A stretch of 58,345 bases of DNA from Nitrospirota bacterium (GTDB lineage Bacteria; Nitrospirota; Thermodesulfovibrionia; Thermodesulfovibrionales; Dissulfurispiraceae). How positions within the stretch are numbered: the first letter of the stretch is position 1; every line of letters begins with the position of its first letter. The DNA is taken from contig JAMCVZ010000012.1 in NCBI GenBank assembly GCA_023476565.1, positions 1 through 58,345 on the forward strand, in the 5' to 3' direction. Under the pieces are notes generated by a model that had not been told where the DNA came from, did not search any database, and saw only the letters and a list, made by a program, of their open reading frames with translations. A program made the translations under genes and the position numbers. Of the stretch, positions 1 to 8,158 are shown one piece after another.

Positions 1-302
1 CTTGTCGGTATCTTATAAAGTCCGAGGTTGTCATAAAGATGGTGATAAGGGTAGACCATAAATCCACGTCCCCTTTTCCCATGTTTATTCCTCAGATATA
101 TCTGAACCCTCTCTTCCAAGTATCTCTTCAGCTTTGACATGTCGCTGCTACAGTGTCCATAGCGAAAATATCCGACCCAGCCTCTTACCACATCATTGAG
201 TCTTCGGATAGCTGTATCCGTCGGTAGCGCAAGGGTTGTCCTGCCAGTCAGACGTTTTATGGAAATAGGCAACTTAAAATTGATAAAAAACCTTTTTGAC
301 AT
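1..302 (-). pseudogene. C-terminal fragment of a group II intron reverse transcriptase/maturase
   Basis: The minus-strand frame is open from about 302 to the window edge. It reads as the end of a group II intron-encoded protein: RRLNDVVRGWVGYFRYG, then a KLKRYLEERVQIYLRNKHGKRGRG-like basic stretch and a YHHLYDNLGLYKIP tail, which is the maturase (domain X/GIIM) region. The polymerase domain is absent, because the mature tmRNA 3' end at 323 lies immediately upstream, so this is a truncated piece rather than a whole gene. The stop codon is outside the window. Its position directly after ssrA fits mobile DNA accumulating at the tmRNA 3' end. The family call is fairly secure; the exact upstream limit is not. 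Confidence 0.75.
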
Positions 303-322
303 TGTTGATTCGCTCCGTATTT

Positions 323-666
323 TGGTGGAGGCGGCGGGAATCGAACCCGCGTCCGAAAGCACTACTCTCAAGCCTCTACATGCTTATCCTGCCTATTTAG
401 TTTCGGATACCGGATTGCCGGCAGACAGGCCTACCGATACCCTATCCCTTTAGTGCTTTCGCCGGATTTAAAGGATTCATCCGGCGGCAGCCTGCTGTAT
501 GACGCTCTTTCCAAAGCACAGACAACTTCAGAAGAGCGTGCTGCTAGTTAAGCAGCAAGTGCCAGTTCGTTGTTGGCGTTTGTGTTTTTTTCCACCTTTT
601 TACGTGGTGATGGAGCCACGGCATGCCACCTGAGCCTCGTAACCCCCGTCGAGCCCAATCGCCCCC
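323..666 (-). ncRNA. ssrA: tmRNA (ssrA)
   Basis: The transcript starts GGGGGCGATTGGGCTCGACGG, the hallmark 5' end of bacterial tmRNA, and ends ...CGCCTCCACCA. The two ends form a seven-pair acceptor stem (one G-U), and the CCA is encoded. The 3' end has the tRNA-like T arm (GGTTCGATTCCCG type). The tag reading frame ends in A-N-N-E-L-A-L-A-A followed by TAA (tag codons 551-577, stop 548-550). Upstream in-frame codons read V-E-K-N-T-N, so the resume codon is not certain. tmRNA rescues stalled ribosomes and adds a degradation tag. The gene for its partner SmpB lies just upstream on the same strand. Confidence 0.96.
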
Positions 667-686
667 GGTTAAGAGTCTCTTTATTT

Positions 687-692
687 ATTATA
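687..692 (-). promoter_or_regulatory. Extended -10 promoter element of ssrA
   Basis: On the minus strand the sequence reads TGGTATAAT, an extended -10 box whose TATAAT covers this span. It lies 20 bases before the mature tmRNA 5' end, leaving room for a short leader to be removed by RNase P. No convincing -35 box was picked out. Confidence 0.5.
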
Positions 693-715
693 CCATAATC
701 CCGGAATTCCCTTGC

Positions 716-1159
716 CTACCTGTCCTTCATCGCCCGCTCTATATCCCTCCTGGCCTCGCGCTCTTTGATGGTTTCCCTCTTTTCGTACTCTCTCTTGCCT
801 TTGGCGAGACCGATTTCAACTTTCACGTACGAGCCCTTAAAGTATATTTTGAGCGGCACCAGCGTGTAGCCTTTCTGCTGCATTTTGCCTTTTAATCTTT
901 CTATCTCTTTGCTGTGGAGAAGGAGCTTTCGGGTCCTCACCGGATCATGGTTCATGATATTGCCGTGCGTGTACGGGCTTATGTGGCAATTAAAGAGAAA
1001 GGCTTCGGTATCTTTGATGAGCACATAGCTGTCCTTAAGGTTGGCTTTGCCATCCCGCAATGATTTGACTTCCGTGCCGAGGAGCTGGATGCCCGCTTCG
1101 GCAGTTTCCTCGATGCTGTAATCGTGGTATGCTTTTCTGTTCTGGGCCACAACCTTCAT
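716..1159 (-). CDS. smpB: SsrA-binding protein SmpB
   Basis: SmpB is the small OB-fold protein that binds the tRNA-like domain of tmRNA and places it in the A site of stalled ribosomes. The 147-residue product has the family signature throughout: [38 protein letters not shown], and the basic C-terminal tail ([26 protein letters not shown]) that enters the mRNA channel. Length is typical. It lies about 50 bases upstream of the ssrA transcript on the same strand, a common arrangement. The start chosen is the ATG giving the usual [11 protein letters not shown]-terminus. Confidence 0.97.
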   Translation of the reverse strand: MKVVAQNRKAYHDYSIEETAEAGIQLLGTEVKSLRDGKANLKDSYVLIKDTEAFLFNCHISPYTHGNIMNHDPVRTRKLLLHSKEIERLKGKMQQKGYTLVPLKIYFKGSYVKVEIGLAKGKREYEKRETIKEREARRDIERAMKDR

Positions 1160-1229
1160 AATGGTATGATAACAGGATTATGATATAACTTTGAAGTATC
1201 AAATTCTTAAACTCCAAATTCCAGGCTCC

Positions 1230-1280
1230 AAATCCCAAACAGATAAGGAGTCATGGGGGGAGTTTTGAAATTTGGGATTT
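1230..1280. repeat. Intergenic inverted repeat (10-bp arms)
   Basis: The arms AAATCCCAAA (1230-1239) and TTTGGGATTT (1271-1280) are perfect inverted copies separated by 31 bases, between smpB and the lipoprotein gene. The loop is long and there is no clear terminator T-run. The sequence resembles the AT-rich dyad that also occurs inside dxs in this window. Confidence 0.5.
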
Positions 1281-1335
1281 TTCAGCATAATTGTTTATAA
1301 TTCAGTTCAGTTTTGATAGATACCCGGAGGTATAA

Positions 1336-1758
1336 ATGAAAAGGTTTTTGGCTTTGGCGCTCATAATGTTTGTCTTTGTCGCTTCATGCAGCAAGAAAGA
1401 GGTTAAGAGGACGTCTGAAGACTCTAAAATAGCTACAGAGGCCTTTGCGGTTTTAGAGACGGTGAAAGGGGCTTATATAAAAAGGGATATCAACGCCCTT
1501 GAAAAGAACACGACGCGGGAAGGGTTCAGGGCGATCAGCGGCGTTATGAGGAGCTTTGATTCCGCGGAGCTCACTTTTAATCCGGTATTGGTCGAAATAG
1601 AGGACAACACGGTAAATCTCAACGTCTCGTGGACCGGGAAGTGGCAGAAAGGCGGAAAGACTACGGAAGAGCGGGGTATGGCTATATTTGTCATGACCGG
1701 CAGGCCGCTTAAAGTAAACGATATATTGAGGACAAGTCCGTTTAAATATCCGGAATAG
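1336..1758 (+). CDS. Putative lipoprotein, NTF2-like/SnoaL-like fold suspected
   Basis: A 140-residue secreted protein. It starts with MKRFLALALIMFVFVASCSKK: a short basic n-region, a hydrophobic core and a lipobox (V-A-S-C, Cys18), so it is predicted to be lipid-anchored after signal peptidase II cleavage. A ribosome-binding site (GGAGG) sits about 7 bases before the ATG. The mature part is about 120 residues, with a helical start (FAVLETVKGAYIKRDINALEK) and later beta strands ending in a conserved-looking LKVNDILRTSPFKYPE. That layout resembles NTF2-like/DUF4440 domains, but this fold call is inference. Convergent with the aat operon; function unknown. Confidence 0.7.
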   Translation: MKRFLALALIMFVFVASCSKKEVKRTSEDSKIATEAFAVLETVKGAYIKRDINALEKNTTREGFRAISGVMRSFDSAELTFNPVLVEIEDNTVNLNVSWTGKWQKGGKTTEERGMAIFVMTGRPLKVNDILRTSPFKYPE

Positions 1759-1772
1759 GCGCGGGCTCTCTC

Positions 1773-1937
1773 TTAATTCATACACACCCAGGCCATGCAT
1801 TTCATGTGCAGGCCGACATATGAATAGTCGGATACTATTGTGCATGTATAAGCGACTCCGCTGTATGCCCGCATGCTGTAATTATCAAATATCTTTACTG
1901 CCGGCTTCTCGTATTCGCTTAAATCCCTCTGCCTCAT
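1773..1937 (-). CDS. Small Cys-containing peptide, possible modified-peptide precursor
   Basis: The frame encodes 54 residues if the ATG at 1937 is used. That start is preceded by a G-rich Shine-Dalgarno-like run (AGGGGGGG) about 5 bases upstream, better than the longer 80-residue start at 2015. The N-terminal part reads ...LSEYEKPAVKIFDNYS, resembling the YxKP-beta leader segment seen in many small ribosomally made peptide precursors. The C-terminal part is aromatic with three cysteines (TCTIV, MKCMAW, VCMN). No modification enzyme is adjacent, and similarity to known precursors is only by eye. It could be a chance frame. It lies downstream of aat on the same strand. Confidence 0.35.
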   Translation of the reverse strand: MRQRDLSEYEKPAVKIFDNYSMRAYSGVAYTCTIVSDYSYVGLHMKCMAWVCMN

Positions 1938-2070
1938 CTTGCCCCCCCTGTCCGGCTCTGAACGGCATTCCTGTTTAACTGCTGCCTCCACGGGCGTTCC
2001 TTTTATACTATACATATCGTCTGATGCTTGCGTTCCTTTAGAAGAGGGCGGTCTTAAGGGGTGAGATTAC

Positions 2071-2094
2071 ATGGCAGGCACAGGCGCCTGCCAT
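2071..2094. other. Stem-loop downstream of aat
   Basis: ATGGCAGGC (2071-2079) and GCCTGCCAT (2086-2094) form a perfect 9-bp stem with a 6-base loop just past the aat stop. There is no T-run on the minus strand, so it is more likely an mRNA 3'-end stabiliser or a small repeat than a classic intrinsic terminator. Confidence 0.45.
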
Positions 2095-2129
2095 GCCCTG
2101 TATATCAGCGAGAGCCCTCGTTCTATTGT

Positions 2130-2825
2130 TCATTTGGAAGAGAATAGCAGGTTCCACTTCCCTTTAACCGCAGGCATTCCCAGCGCACGATGCAGCATCC
2201 GCATGAATTCACCCCGGGGAATCTCTTTTGCCCCGAAGCCCATGAGGTGGCTGGTCGTTACCTGGCAATCTATGCAGGTAAAGCCCCATGCGATCAACTG
2301 GCGCACGAGCTCTGTGAAAGCTGCTTTGGAGGCGTTGCTCATCTTTGAGAACATCGATTCACCGAAAAAAGCCTTCCCCAACGAAACCCCATAAAGTCCG
2401 CCCGCCAGTTCGCCGTTGCGCCAGCTTTCGACTGAATGCGCGAAGCCTGAGTGATGGAGGCGGGTGTATGCCTCGATCATATCTTCCGTAATCCATGTGC
2501 CTTCATTTTTTTTTCTGGGAGCTTCCGCGCAATTCCTGATGACCTCCTCAAAGGCGGTATCCATGGTCACTCTGAATGTATTTTTTTTGATGACCTGCCT
2601 GAGGCTCCTCGATACCTTGAGTTCTTCAGGAACGAGGACAAGGCGGGGATCAGGGGACCACCACAAGATCGGAAAGCCTTCCGAATACCAGGGGAAGATT
2701 CCCATTGAATAGGCGAGCAAAAGGCGCTTTTCGCTTAAATCGCCCCCTACGGCGAGCAGGCCGTCCTTTTCAGCCAGTTCGGGCGGCGGAAAGATTAACT
2801 TTCTTGAGAGCTGGAATACGGGCAT
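2130..2825 (-). CDS. aat: Leucyl/phenylalanyl-tRNA--protein transferase
   Basis: Aat transfers Leu or Phe from charged tRNA onto proteins with N-terminal Lys or Arg, creating N-degrons for ClpS. The 231-residue product shows the family blocks FPPPELAEKDGLLAVGGDLS, LLLAYSMGIFPWYSEGFPILWWSPDPR, GTWITEDMIEAYTRLHHSGFAHSVE (with the SVE substrate-site segment), GGLYGVSLGKAFFGESMFS and FTCIDCQ. Length matches the family. It is the last gene of clpS-clpA-aat, 34 bases after the clpA stop, so the adaptor, the unfoldase and the enzyme that makes the degron are probably co-transcribed. Confidence 0.97.
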   Translation of the reverse strand: MPVFQLSRKLIFPPPELAEKDGLLAVGGDLSEKRLLLAYSMGIFPWYSEGFPILWWSPDPRLVLVPEELKVSRSLRQVIKKNTFRVTMDTAFEEVIRNCAEAPRKKNEGTWITEDMIEAYTRLHHSGFAHSVESWRNGELAGGLYGVSLGKAFFGESMFSKMSNASKAAFTELVRQLIAWGFTCIDCQVTTSHLMGFGAKEIPRGEFMRMLHRALGMPAVKGKWNLLFSSK

Positions 2826-2859
2826 GTCGCATCATGAATATCTGCATATGCATTAGTGC

Positions 2860-5121
2860 TCATTGAGAGTAAGTGAAGCTCAGGCAATCATCTTTCAGGT
2901 CGATGACCACCTCGCCGCCCTTGCTCAAGCTGCCGAAGAGCACCTCCTCGGACAGGACATCCTTGACTTCCGTCTGGATAAGACGGGCCAGCGGGCGGGC
3001 GCCGTAAACGGAATCGTACCCCTTCTTCGCGAGCCAGTTCCGCGCCTCAGCGGAGAGTGTAATTGAAACCTGCTTGCGGCCGAGCTGCTGCTGGAGTTCC
3101 GCGATGAATTTATCGACCACTTGTTTCATAATATCCGGAGTCAAATGTTCGAAAGTGATTGTGGCGTCAAGCCGGTTTCTGAATTCCGGACTGAACAACC
3201 TGTTGATCGCGTCATTGCTCTTCGACCGGGTATCCCTGTCCCGGTCCCCGAAGCCGATAACGTTCTTCGTCATATCTTTGGCCCCGGCGTTCGAGGTCAT
3301 GATGAAGATGACGTTCCTGAAATCGGCCTTCTTGCCGTTATTGTCCGTCAATGTCGCATAATCCATCACCTGCAGGAGGATGCTGAAGATATCGGGATGG
3401 GCCTTTTCGATCTCATCCATGAGGAGGACGCTGTAGGGATGCTTTCTGACGGCATCCGTCATCAGCCCCCCCTGATCGAACCCGACGTAACCGGGAGGCG
3501 CGCCGATCAGTCGTGCAACGGTATGCTTCTCCATATATTCGCTCATATCAAAGCGTATGAACTGGACCCCCATAACAGACGCCAGTTGTTTCGAGACCTC
3601 GGTTTTCCCGACGCCCGTGGGCCCTGTGAACAGGAAAGAGCCGATGGGAGTGTCCGGCGACCCGAGGCCCGCACGCGAGCGCTTGATTGCCGACACAAGG
3701 GAGTGGATGGCGCTGTCCTGGCCGAACACCGCGCTTTTCAAATCATCTTCAAGCCGTTTCAGCTTGTCCGTATCCGATGAGGAAATAGTCCTCGGAGGGA
3801 TTTTCGCGATCCTGGCAACTACCCTTTCGATCTCGGTGGTCCCGACCGTCCTCTTGTTCTTATGCAGAGGGGAGAGTTTTAATTCGGCCCCTGCTTCATC
3901 TATAACATCGATGGCCTTATCAGGCAGGTATCTGTCGTTGATATGTTTTGCCGAGAGTTCGGCTGCTGCTTTTAGGGCATTCTTCGTATATTTAACATTA
4001 TGGAAATCTTCGTAGTACGTTTTCAATCCATCGAGGATCTGTATGGTCTCCTTGATCCCGGGTTCCTGGATCTCCACCTTCTGGAACCTCCTGGAGAGCG
4101 CGCGGTCTTTCTCAAAATGGTTTTTGTACTCTTCGTACGTGGTTGCCCCGATGCAGCGCAGTTTGCCGGAATTCAGCAGCGGCTTTAAAATATTGGAGGC
4201 ATCCATGGACCCGCCGCTGGTCGCGCCTGCCCCTACAATGGTATGTATCTCGTCAATAAAAAGGATTGCCTGCGGGACCTTCTGGAGGCCTTTCATGGTT
4301 GCTTTAAGGCGCGCTTCGAAATCCCCCCGGTATTTTGTCCCCGCGAGCAGCGCCCCCATGTCCAGCGAAAATATTCTTGCTTTCTTTAAAGCCTCGGGCA
4401 CCTGCCCCTGGTGGATATGCAAGGCGAGTCCCTCGACAATGGCGGTCTTGCCCACACCGGGCTCTCCCACGAGGATAACGTTGTTCTTTCTTCTTCTGCT
4501 GAGCACCTGGATGGTCCTCTTTACTTCCGGTTCGCGACCGATCAGGGTATCGATCCCCCCTTCCGCCGCTTTCCCGACGAGGTCCCCCGCGAATTGCCTG
4601 AGCGGGTCCCTGTTTTCGGATTCCCTGCTCCGTGGTGACCCCGACGGCTCGGCATCATCATCATCGTCATTACTTAAAGGCTCATCCGACACTTTCGATG
4701 CACCATGAGAGATATAGTTGAGGACATCTAGCTGTTTTATGTCTTCGGATTCAAGAAAATGGACAGCGTGCGAGTCCTCTTCCAGAAATACGGACGAGAG
4801 TATATCGCCGGCATCCACTTCCTGCTTCCCGGCTGATTGTACGTGGCTCAAAGCCCTCTGTATTACCCTCTGGAACCCCAGGGTCGGCTTTGAGTGGAAA
4901 CCGGGCTTCATCGGCAATTTCGGGAGGCTCTCTTTGAAGAAACGCTCGACCGACGCCTTGAGCCGCGCTATGCTGCCGCCGCAATGCGTGATAATCTCAA
5001 TCCCCCAATCATCGTGGAGGGCGGCGAACAGAATATGCTCAACAGTCAGGTACTCATGCCCTTTTTTTTCCGCATCGCGTATTATGGCCCCGAGTGTTAA
5101 TTCCAGTTCTTTGTTGATCAT
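2860..5121 (-). CDS. clpA: ATP-dependent Clp protease ATP-binding subunit ClpA
   Basis: A Hsp100 AAA+ unfoldase that feeds substrates to ClpP. It has an N-terminal Clp repeat domain ([13 protein letters not shown]..., about residues 1-140), a first AAA+ module with Walker A GEPGVGKT near residue 215, and a second module with GPTGVGKTE near residue 500, followed by the C-terminal D2-small domain. The short linker without a ClpB middle domain, and the length of 753 residues, identify ClpA. The start at 5121 is preferred to an upstream ATG because it forms an ATGA overlap with clpS and has GGAGAGA just before it. An acidic DDDDDAE linker lies near residue 155. No clpP is in the window. Confidence 0.97.
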   Translation of the reverse strand: MINKELELTLGAIIRDAEKKGHEYLTVEHILFAALHDDWGIEIITHCGGSIARLKASVERFFKESLPKLPMKPGFHSKPTLGFQRVIQRALSHVQSAGKQEVDAGDILSSVFLEEDSHAVHFLESEDIKQLDVLNYISHGASKVSDEPLSNDDDDDAEPSGSPRSRESENRDPLRQFAGDLVGKAAEGGIDTLIGREPEVKRTIQVLSRRRKNNVILVGEPGVGKTAIVEGLALHIHQGQVPEALKKARIFSLDMGALLAGTKYRGDFEARLKATMKGLQKVPQAILFIDEIHTIVGAGATSGGSMDASNILKPLLNSGKLRCIGATTYEEYKNHFEKDRALSRRFQKVEIQEPGIKETIQILDGLKTYYEDFHNVKYTKNALKAAAELSAKHINDRYLPDKAIDVIDEAGAELKLSPLHKNKRTVGTTEIERVVARIAKIPPRTISSSDTDKLKRLEDDLKSAVFGQDSAIHSLVSAIKRSRAGLGSPDTPIGSFLFTGPTGVGKTEVSKQLASVMGVQFIRFDMSEYMEKHTVARLIGAPPGYVGFDQGGLMTDAVRKHPYSVLLMDEIEKAHPDIFSILLQVMDYATLTDNNGKKADFRNVIFIMTSNAGAKDMTKNVIGFGDRDRDTRSKSNDAINRLFSPEFRNRLDATITFEHLTPDIMKQVVDKFIAELQQQLGRKQVSITLSAEARNWLAKKGYDSVYGARPLARLIQTEVKDVLSEEVLFGSLSKGGEVVIDLKDDCLSFTYSQ

Positions 5122-5432
5122 TCTCTCTCCATTATACATTTAAGCGGGAACCGGCGCTTGCGGGCGAGTTCGTGCACCATGGCGACTTTTGTTTCAGCAA
5201 TGTCCCTTGTATAAACACCTGCCAGCCCGGAGCCGTTCTTGTGGACATGAAGCATTATCTGAGTGGCTTCTACCGTGGATTTGTGGAAGACGCTTTCGAG
5301 GACATGGACAACGAATTCCATGGTCGTATAATCATCGTTGAGCAGCAAGACCTTGTACAGGGACGGTTTTTTGGTCCTCTGCCGGGTTTCGACTTCAAGC
5401 CCTTCTTCATATTTCGATTTGCCGAGGCCCAT
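5118..5432 (-). CDS. clpS: ClpS adaptor (N-recognin)
   Basis: ClpS binds proteins with Leu, Phe, Tyr or Trp at the N-terminus and hands them to ClpA. The 104-residue product has the characteristic core [20 protein letters not shown], then [21 protein letters not shown]. The NDDYTTM stretch and the H(V)H motif line the degron pocket. The disordered N-terminal arm of about 25 residues is typical. It overlaps clpA by 4 bases. Its 5' end (positions 5365-5432) lies inside the 837-bp tandem duplication, which created a second, truncated clpS start at 6269; this copy is the intact one. Confidence 0.96.
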   Translation of the reverse strand: MGLGKSKYEEGLEVETRQRTKKPSLYKVLLLNDDYTTMEFVVHVLESVFHKSTVEATQIMLHVHKNGSGLAGVYTRDIAETKVAMVHELARKRRFPLKCIMERE

Positions 5433-5471
5433 GTTCTTGTGTATTGGAGCAGTGTGATTTAAGATTACAAT

Positions 5472-5675
5472 TTATTTGCAGGAACTGCAAGAGCCCGAAC
5501 TGCAGGACGAGCACCCCGAAGATGCCGGATTTTCGACTCCGCTCATGCCGAATACCGAAAATTTCTTCAGGACATCCTTTGAGTTGCATTTTGTACAGGT
5601 GACTTTTTGATTGCCGGAAACGAGTTTTTCGAATTCCTCCCCGCATTTTTTACATTTATATTCATAAATCGGCAT
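5472..5675 (-). CDS. FmdB-family zinc ribbon protein, copy 1
   Basis: A 67-residue protein with the FmdB/CxxC regulatory-protein signature: MPIYEYKCKKCGEEFEKLV followed by a second CxxC (TCTKC), which makes a small zinc ribbon. The C-terminus is Ser/Gly/Cys-rich (GCSSCSSGSCSSCK), common in this family. The family is often annotated as a putative regulator, but its biochemical role is not settled. It is divergent from hfq and upstream of clpS on the same strand. An identical copy lies at 6309-6512. Confidence 0.9.
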   Translation of the reverse strand: MPIYEYKCKKCGEEFEKLVSGNQKVTCTKCNSKDVLKKFSVFGMSGVENPASSGCSSCSSGSCSSCK

Positions 5676-5884
5676 TTTTGATTCTCCCTGCTATATTCTT
5701 TACAAATCACATGCTGTAAACTTGACTTTATTATAACATAGAGCTTGAATTATTAAGCGGAATCTTTTAAGGTAATTAAAATATGTATAAGCAGCGGTCG
5801 TCCATGTGCCTTTAAATTAAACAAGGGCTTATTGAATCAAAGGCGATCCGCGGAATGCAGAATGCATACTAATGAGGAGGAACC

Positions 5885-6127
5885 ATGGGCGGGAGCAAAG
5901 GTCAAAGTCTCCAGGATAATTTCCTGAACCAGTTGAGGAAGGAAAAGATTCCTGTTGTGGTGTATCTTACCAATGGCGTGAGATTAAAAGGAGTAATCAA
6001 AGGCTTTGATAGTTTTGTCATCCTGCTTAAGGAAGCGAACGAGCAGCTTATATACAAGCACGCGGTCTCGACCATCGTTCCTGAGAAGATCGTTGATCTA
6101 AGGATTGAGAGCTCTGAAGCCGGTTGA
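5885..6127 (+). CDS. hfq: RNA chaperone Hfq, copy 1
   Basis: Hfq is the hexameric Sm-like protein that pairs small RNAs with mRNAs. The 80-residue product has [41 protein letters not shown] (Sm1) and the Sm2 motif [10 protein letters not shown] containing the KH residues that contact uridines. Length is that of a minimal Hfq without a long C-terminal tail. An AGGAGG ribosome-binding site lies directly upstream of the ATG. A perfect second copy lies at 6722-6964 because of the tandem duplication, including its whole upstream region. Confidence 0.97.
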   Translation: MGGSKGQSLQDNFLNQLRKEKIPVVVYLTNGVRLKGVIKGFDSFVILLKEANEQLIYKHAVSTIVPEKIVDLRIESSEAG

Positions 6128-6131
6128 AATC

Positions 6132-6269
6132 TCATGATAAGATATTTTCCCGGAGAGCGGAATGCAGGCTTTTAGAAATCCCATTCCTACTGTTGATATA
6201 AGGTTTTTTGGTCCTCTGCCGGGTTTCGACTTCAAGCCCTTCTTCATATTTCGATTTGCCGAGGCCCAT
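6132..6269 (-). pseudogene. Truncated clpS 5' end created by the duplication
   Basis: The clpS start is reproduced at 6269. The frame encodes the first 22-23 ClpS residues ([20 protein letters not shown]...), then crosses the junction into antisense Nudix sequence and stops at 6132 after 45 codons. The degron-binding core is missing, so it cannot act as an adaptor. Confidence 0.8.
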
Positions 6270-6299
6270 GTTCTTGTGTATTGGAGCAGTGTGATTTAA
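6162..6299 (+). pseudogene. Truncated Nudix gene 5' end created by the duplication
   Basis: The first 13 codons of the downstream Nudix gene ([13 protein letters not shown]) are present. The frame then crosses the junction into sequence antisense to clpS and stops at 6297-6299. No Nudix box is present. Confidence 0.8.
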
Positions 6300-6308
6300 G
6301 ATTACAAT

Positions 6309-6512
6309 TTATTTGCAGGAACTGCAAGAGCCCGAACTGCAGGACGAGCACCCCGAAGATGCCGGATTTTCGACTCCGCTCATGCCGAATACCGAAAATT
6401 TCTTCAGGACATCCTTTGAGTTGCATTTTGTACAGGTGACTTTTTGATTGCCGGAAACGAGTTTTTCGAATTCCTCCCCGCATTTTTTACATTTATATTC
6501 ATAAATCGGCAT
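6309..6512 (-). CDS. FmdB-family zinc ribbon protein, copy 2
   Basis: Identical in protein sequence to the copy at 5472-5675, with the two CxxC pairs and the Ser/Cys-rich tail. It lies within the second unit of the tandem duplication, divergent from the second hfq. Unlike copy 1 it is followed only by the truncated clpS start. Confidence 0.85.
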   Translation of the reverse strand: MPIYEYKCKKCGEEFEKLVSGNQKVTCTKCNSKDVLKKFSVFGMSGVENPASSGCSSCSSGSCSSCK

Positions 6513-6721
6513 TTTTGATTCTCCCTGCTATATTCTTTACAAATCACATGCTGTAAACTTGACTTTATTATAACATAGAGCTTGAATTATTAAGCGGAAT
6601 CTTTTAAGGTAATTAAAATATGTATAAGCAGCGGTCGTCCATGTGCCTTTAAATTAAACAAGGGCTTATTGAATCAAAGGCGATCCGCGGAATGCAGAAT
6701 GCATACTAATGAGGAGGAACC

Positions 6722-6964
6722 ATGGGCGGGAGCAAAGGTCAAAGTCTCCAGGATAATTTCCTGAACCAGTTGAGGAAGGAAAAGATTCCTGTTGTGGTGT
6801 ATCTTACCAATGGCGTGAGATTAAAAGGAGTAATCAAAGGCTTTGATAGTTTTGTCATCCTGCTTAAGGAAGCGAACGAGCAGCTTATATACAAGCACGC
6901 GGTCTCGACCATCGTTCCTGAGAAGATCGTTGATCTAAGGATTGAGAGCTCTGAAGCCGGTTGA
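6722..6964 (+). CDS. hfq: RNA chaperone Hfq, copy 2
   Basis: Identical to the hfq at 5885-6127, including the ribosome-binding site and upstream region. This copy has the ancestral downstream context, with the intact Nudix gene starting 34 bases later. If the duplication is real, Hfq dosage would be doubled. Confidence 0.88.
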   Translation: MGGSKGQSLQDNFLNQLRKEKIPVVVYLTNGVRLKGVIKGFDSFVILLKEANEQLIYKHAVSTIVPEKIVDLRIESSEAG

Positions 6965-6998
6965 AATCTCATGATAAGATATTTTCCCGGAGAGCGGA

Positions 6999-7397
6999 AT
7001 GCAGGCTTTTAGAAATCCCATTCCTACTGTTGATATAATAATAGAATATAAGGGTGGAATAATCCTTATAAAGCGGGAGAACCCTCCTCCGGGCTGGGCC
7101 ATTCCGGGAGGGTTCGTGGATTACGGCGAGAGCCTTGAGTATGCCGCCGTGCGGGAAGCAAAAGAGGAGACGGGGCTCGATATAAGACTTGTGAGGCAAT
7201 TCCATACCTATTCATCTCCGGACAGGGACGCGCGCTTTCATACGATAAGCACGGTGTATATTGCGAAGGGCGAGGGTGAACTCAATGCGGGAGATGATGC
7301 AGGGGAAGCGGGCATATTCACGAGTGACCGTCTGCCCGAAGAGATTGCCTTTGATCACAGAAACATTCTTAAAGATTATTTTACCGGGAGGTATTGA
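6999..7397 (+). CDS. Nudix hydrolase
   Basis: A 132-residue Nudix enzyme that hydrolyses a nucleoside diphosphate linked to another group. The Nudix box is complete: G38-x5-E44-x7-R52-E53-x2-E56-E57-x-G59, within [24 protein letters not shown], which supplies the Mg-binding glutamates. PGWAIPGGF just before it and the DAGEAGIF strand after it resemble ADP-ribose pyrophosphatase or MutT-type relatives, but the substrate cannot be read from the sequence. It is followed after 3 bases by the SurA-N-like gene, so the two are probably co-transcribed with hfq. Confidence 0.92.
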   Translation: MQAFRNPIPTVDIIIEYKGGIILIKRENPPPGWAIPGGFVDYGESLEYAAVREAKEETGLDIRLVRQFHTYSSPDRDARFHTISTVYIAKGEGELNAGDDAGEAGIFTSDRLPEEIAFDHRNILKDYFTGRY

Positions 7398-7400
7398 GAC

Positions 7401-8069
7401 GTGTTAAAGTCGATGAGGAAACATGCAAAGTTCTTCTATGTCCTTTTCGTCATAGTCATTCTCTCCTTCGTATTCTGGGGGGTCGGCACGGTCGATAAAT
7501 CGACTGCAGTGGCTGTTGCCGAGATAGGAAAGGAGAAGATCACCATCGAGGAATACTGGAGGGCCTACGAGAGGATGAGGGAGTTGTACAGGGAGATAAA
7601 CAAGGGGCAGTCCCTTGATGAAGAAGCAGAGAAGAAGCTGAAGTTAAAAGAGATGGTTCTGAACAGCCTTATAGAGGAAAGGATTCTCCTCGTTTCAGCA
7701 AGAGAATTGGGGATTACGGTATCGGACAGGGAGCTCCAGGATGCCATCACAGGCAACCCACGGTTTATGAGGGACGGCATTTTCAGGCAGGACGTTTATT
7801 TCAGGACCCTTCAACTGGAGAGGCAGACGCCTGAAATGTTCGAGAGTTCGGAAAGGCAGCGGCTTATGCTTGCAAAGATGGCCGGACTTATCTGGTCTTC
7901 CGTTGACGCTGCTTCAATCGACCTGAAAGGGCTCCCGGGAGATGAGAAGAAGAGCGATGAATTGAAACAGTCGGTTCTTTTAAATATGAGGAGTGCTGCC
8001 ATAAAGTCATATGCAGGGGGCATGAGACAGAGGATGAATGTGAAGGTCAACATGAATTTGATCTCCTGA
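7401..8069 (+). CDS. SurA N-domain-like membrane-anchored periplasmic chaperone
   Basis: A 222-residue protein. An N-terminal membrane anchor (FFYVLFVIVILSFVFWGVG) is followed by a SurA/PpiD-type chaperone segment: VAEIGKEKITIEEYWRAYERM, LKEMVLNSLIEERILLVSARELGITVSDRELQDAI and NPRFMRDGIFRQDVYFRTLQ. Full PpiD/SurA proteins continue into a rotamase domain, which is absent here. It is therefore likely a chaperone-only member or a shortened PpiD. It would sit in the inner membrane facing the periplasm. Translationally close to the Nudix gene, and guaB follows after a spacer with its own promoter. Confidence 0.75.
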   Translation: MLKSMRKHAKFFYVLFVIVILSFVFWGVGTVDKSTAVAVAEIGKEKITIEEYWRAYERMRELYREINKGQSLDEEAEKKLKLKEMVLNSLIEERILLVSARELGITVSDRELQDAITGNPRFMRDGIFRQDVYFRTLQLERQTPEMFESSERQRLMLAKMAGLIWSSVDAASIDLKGLPGDEKKSDELKQSVLLNMRSAAIKSYAGGMRQRMNVKVNMNLIS

Positions 8070-8158
8070 TGCCGGGCCCCATGCTGCATTAATAAAAGAG
8101 ATAGATATTTCAATTACCTGTCCTGATCCGAGCAATCTTTTTTGTGAGGAAAATGTTA

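Larger units (their letters stand above)
5365..6201. repeat. Tandem duplication, unit 1 (837 bp)
   Basis: This unit is repeated directly after itself at 6202-7038 with no difference found on comparing the lines. It contains the 5' 68 bases of clpS, the whole fmdB-like gene, the whole hfq gene and the first 40 bases of the Nudix gene. The outer flanks diverge immediately at both ends: position 5364 differs from 6201, and 7039 differs from 6202. Confidence 0.95.
6202..7038. repeat. Tandem duplication, unit 2 (837 bp)
   Basis: The second direct copy of the segment 5365-6201. The join has only a single base of ambiguity, and both junctions are clean. The perfect identity means either a very recent duplication or an assembly error; the sequence alone cannot separate these. 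Confidence 0.95.

Noticed and set aside
2451-4984. Several plus-strand and minus-strand frames over aat and clpA
   Set aside because: They are alternative-frame shadows of aat and clpA with no domain content or start signals.
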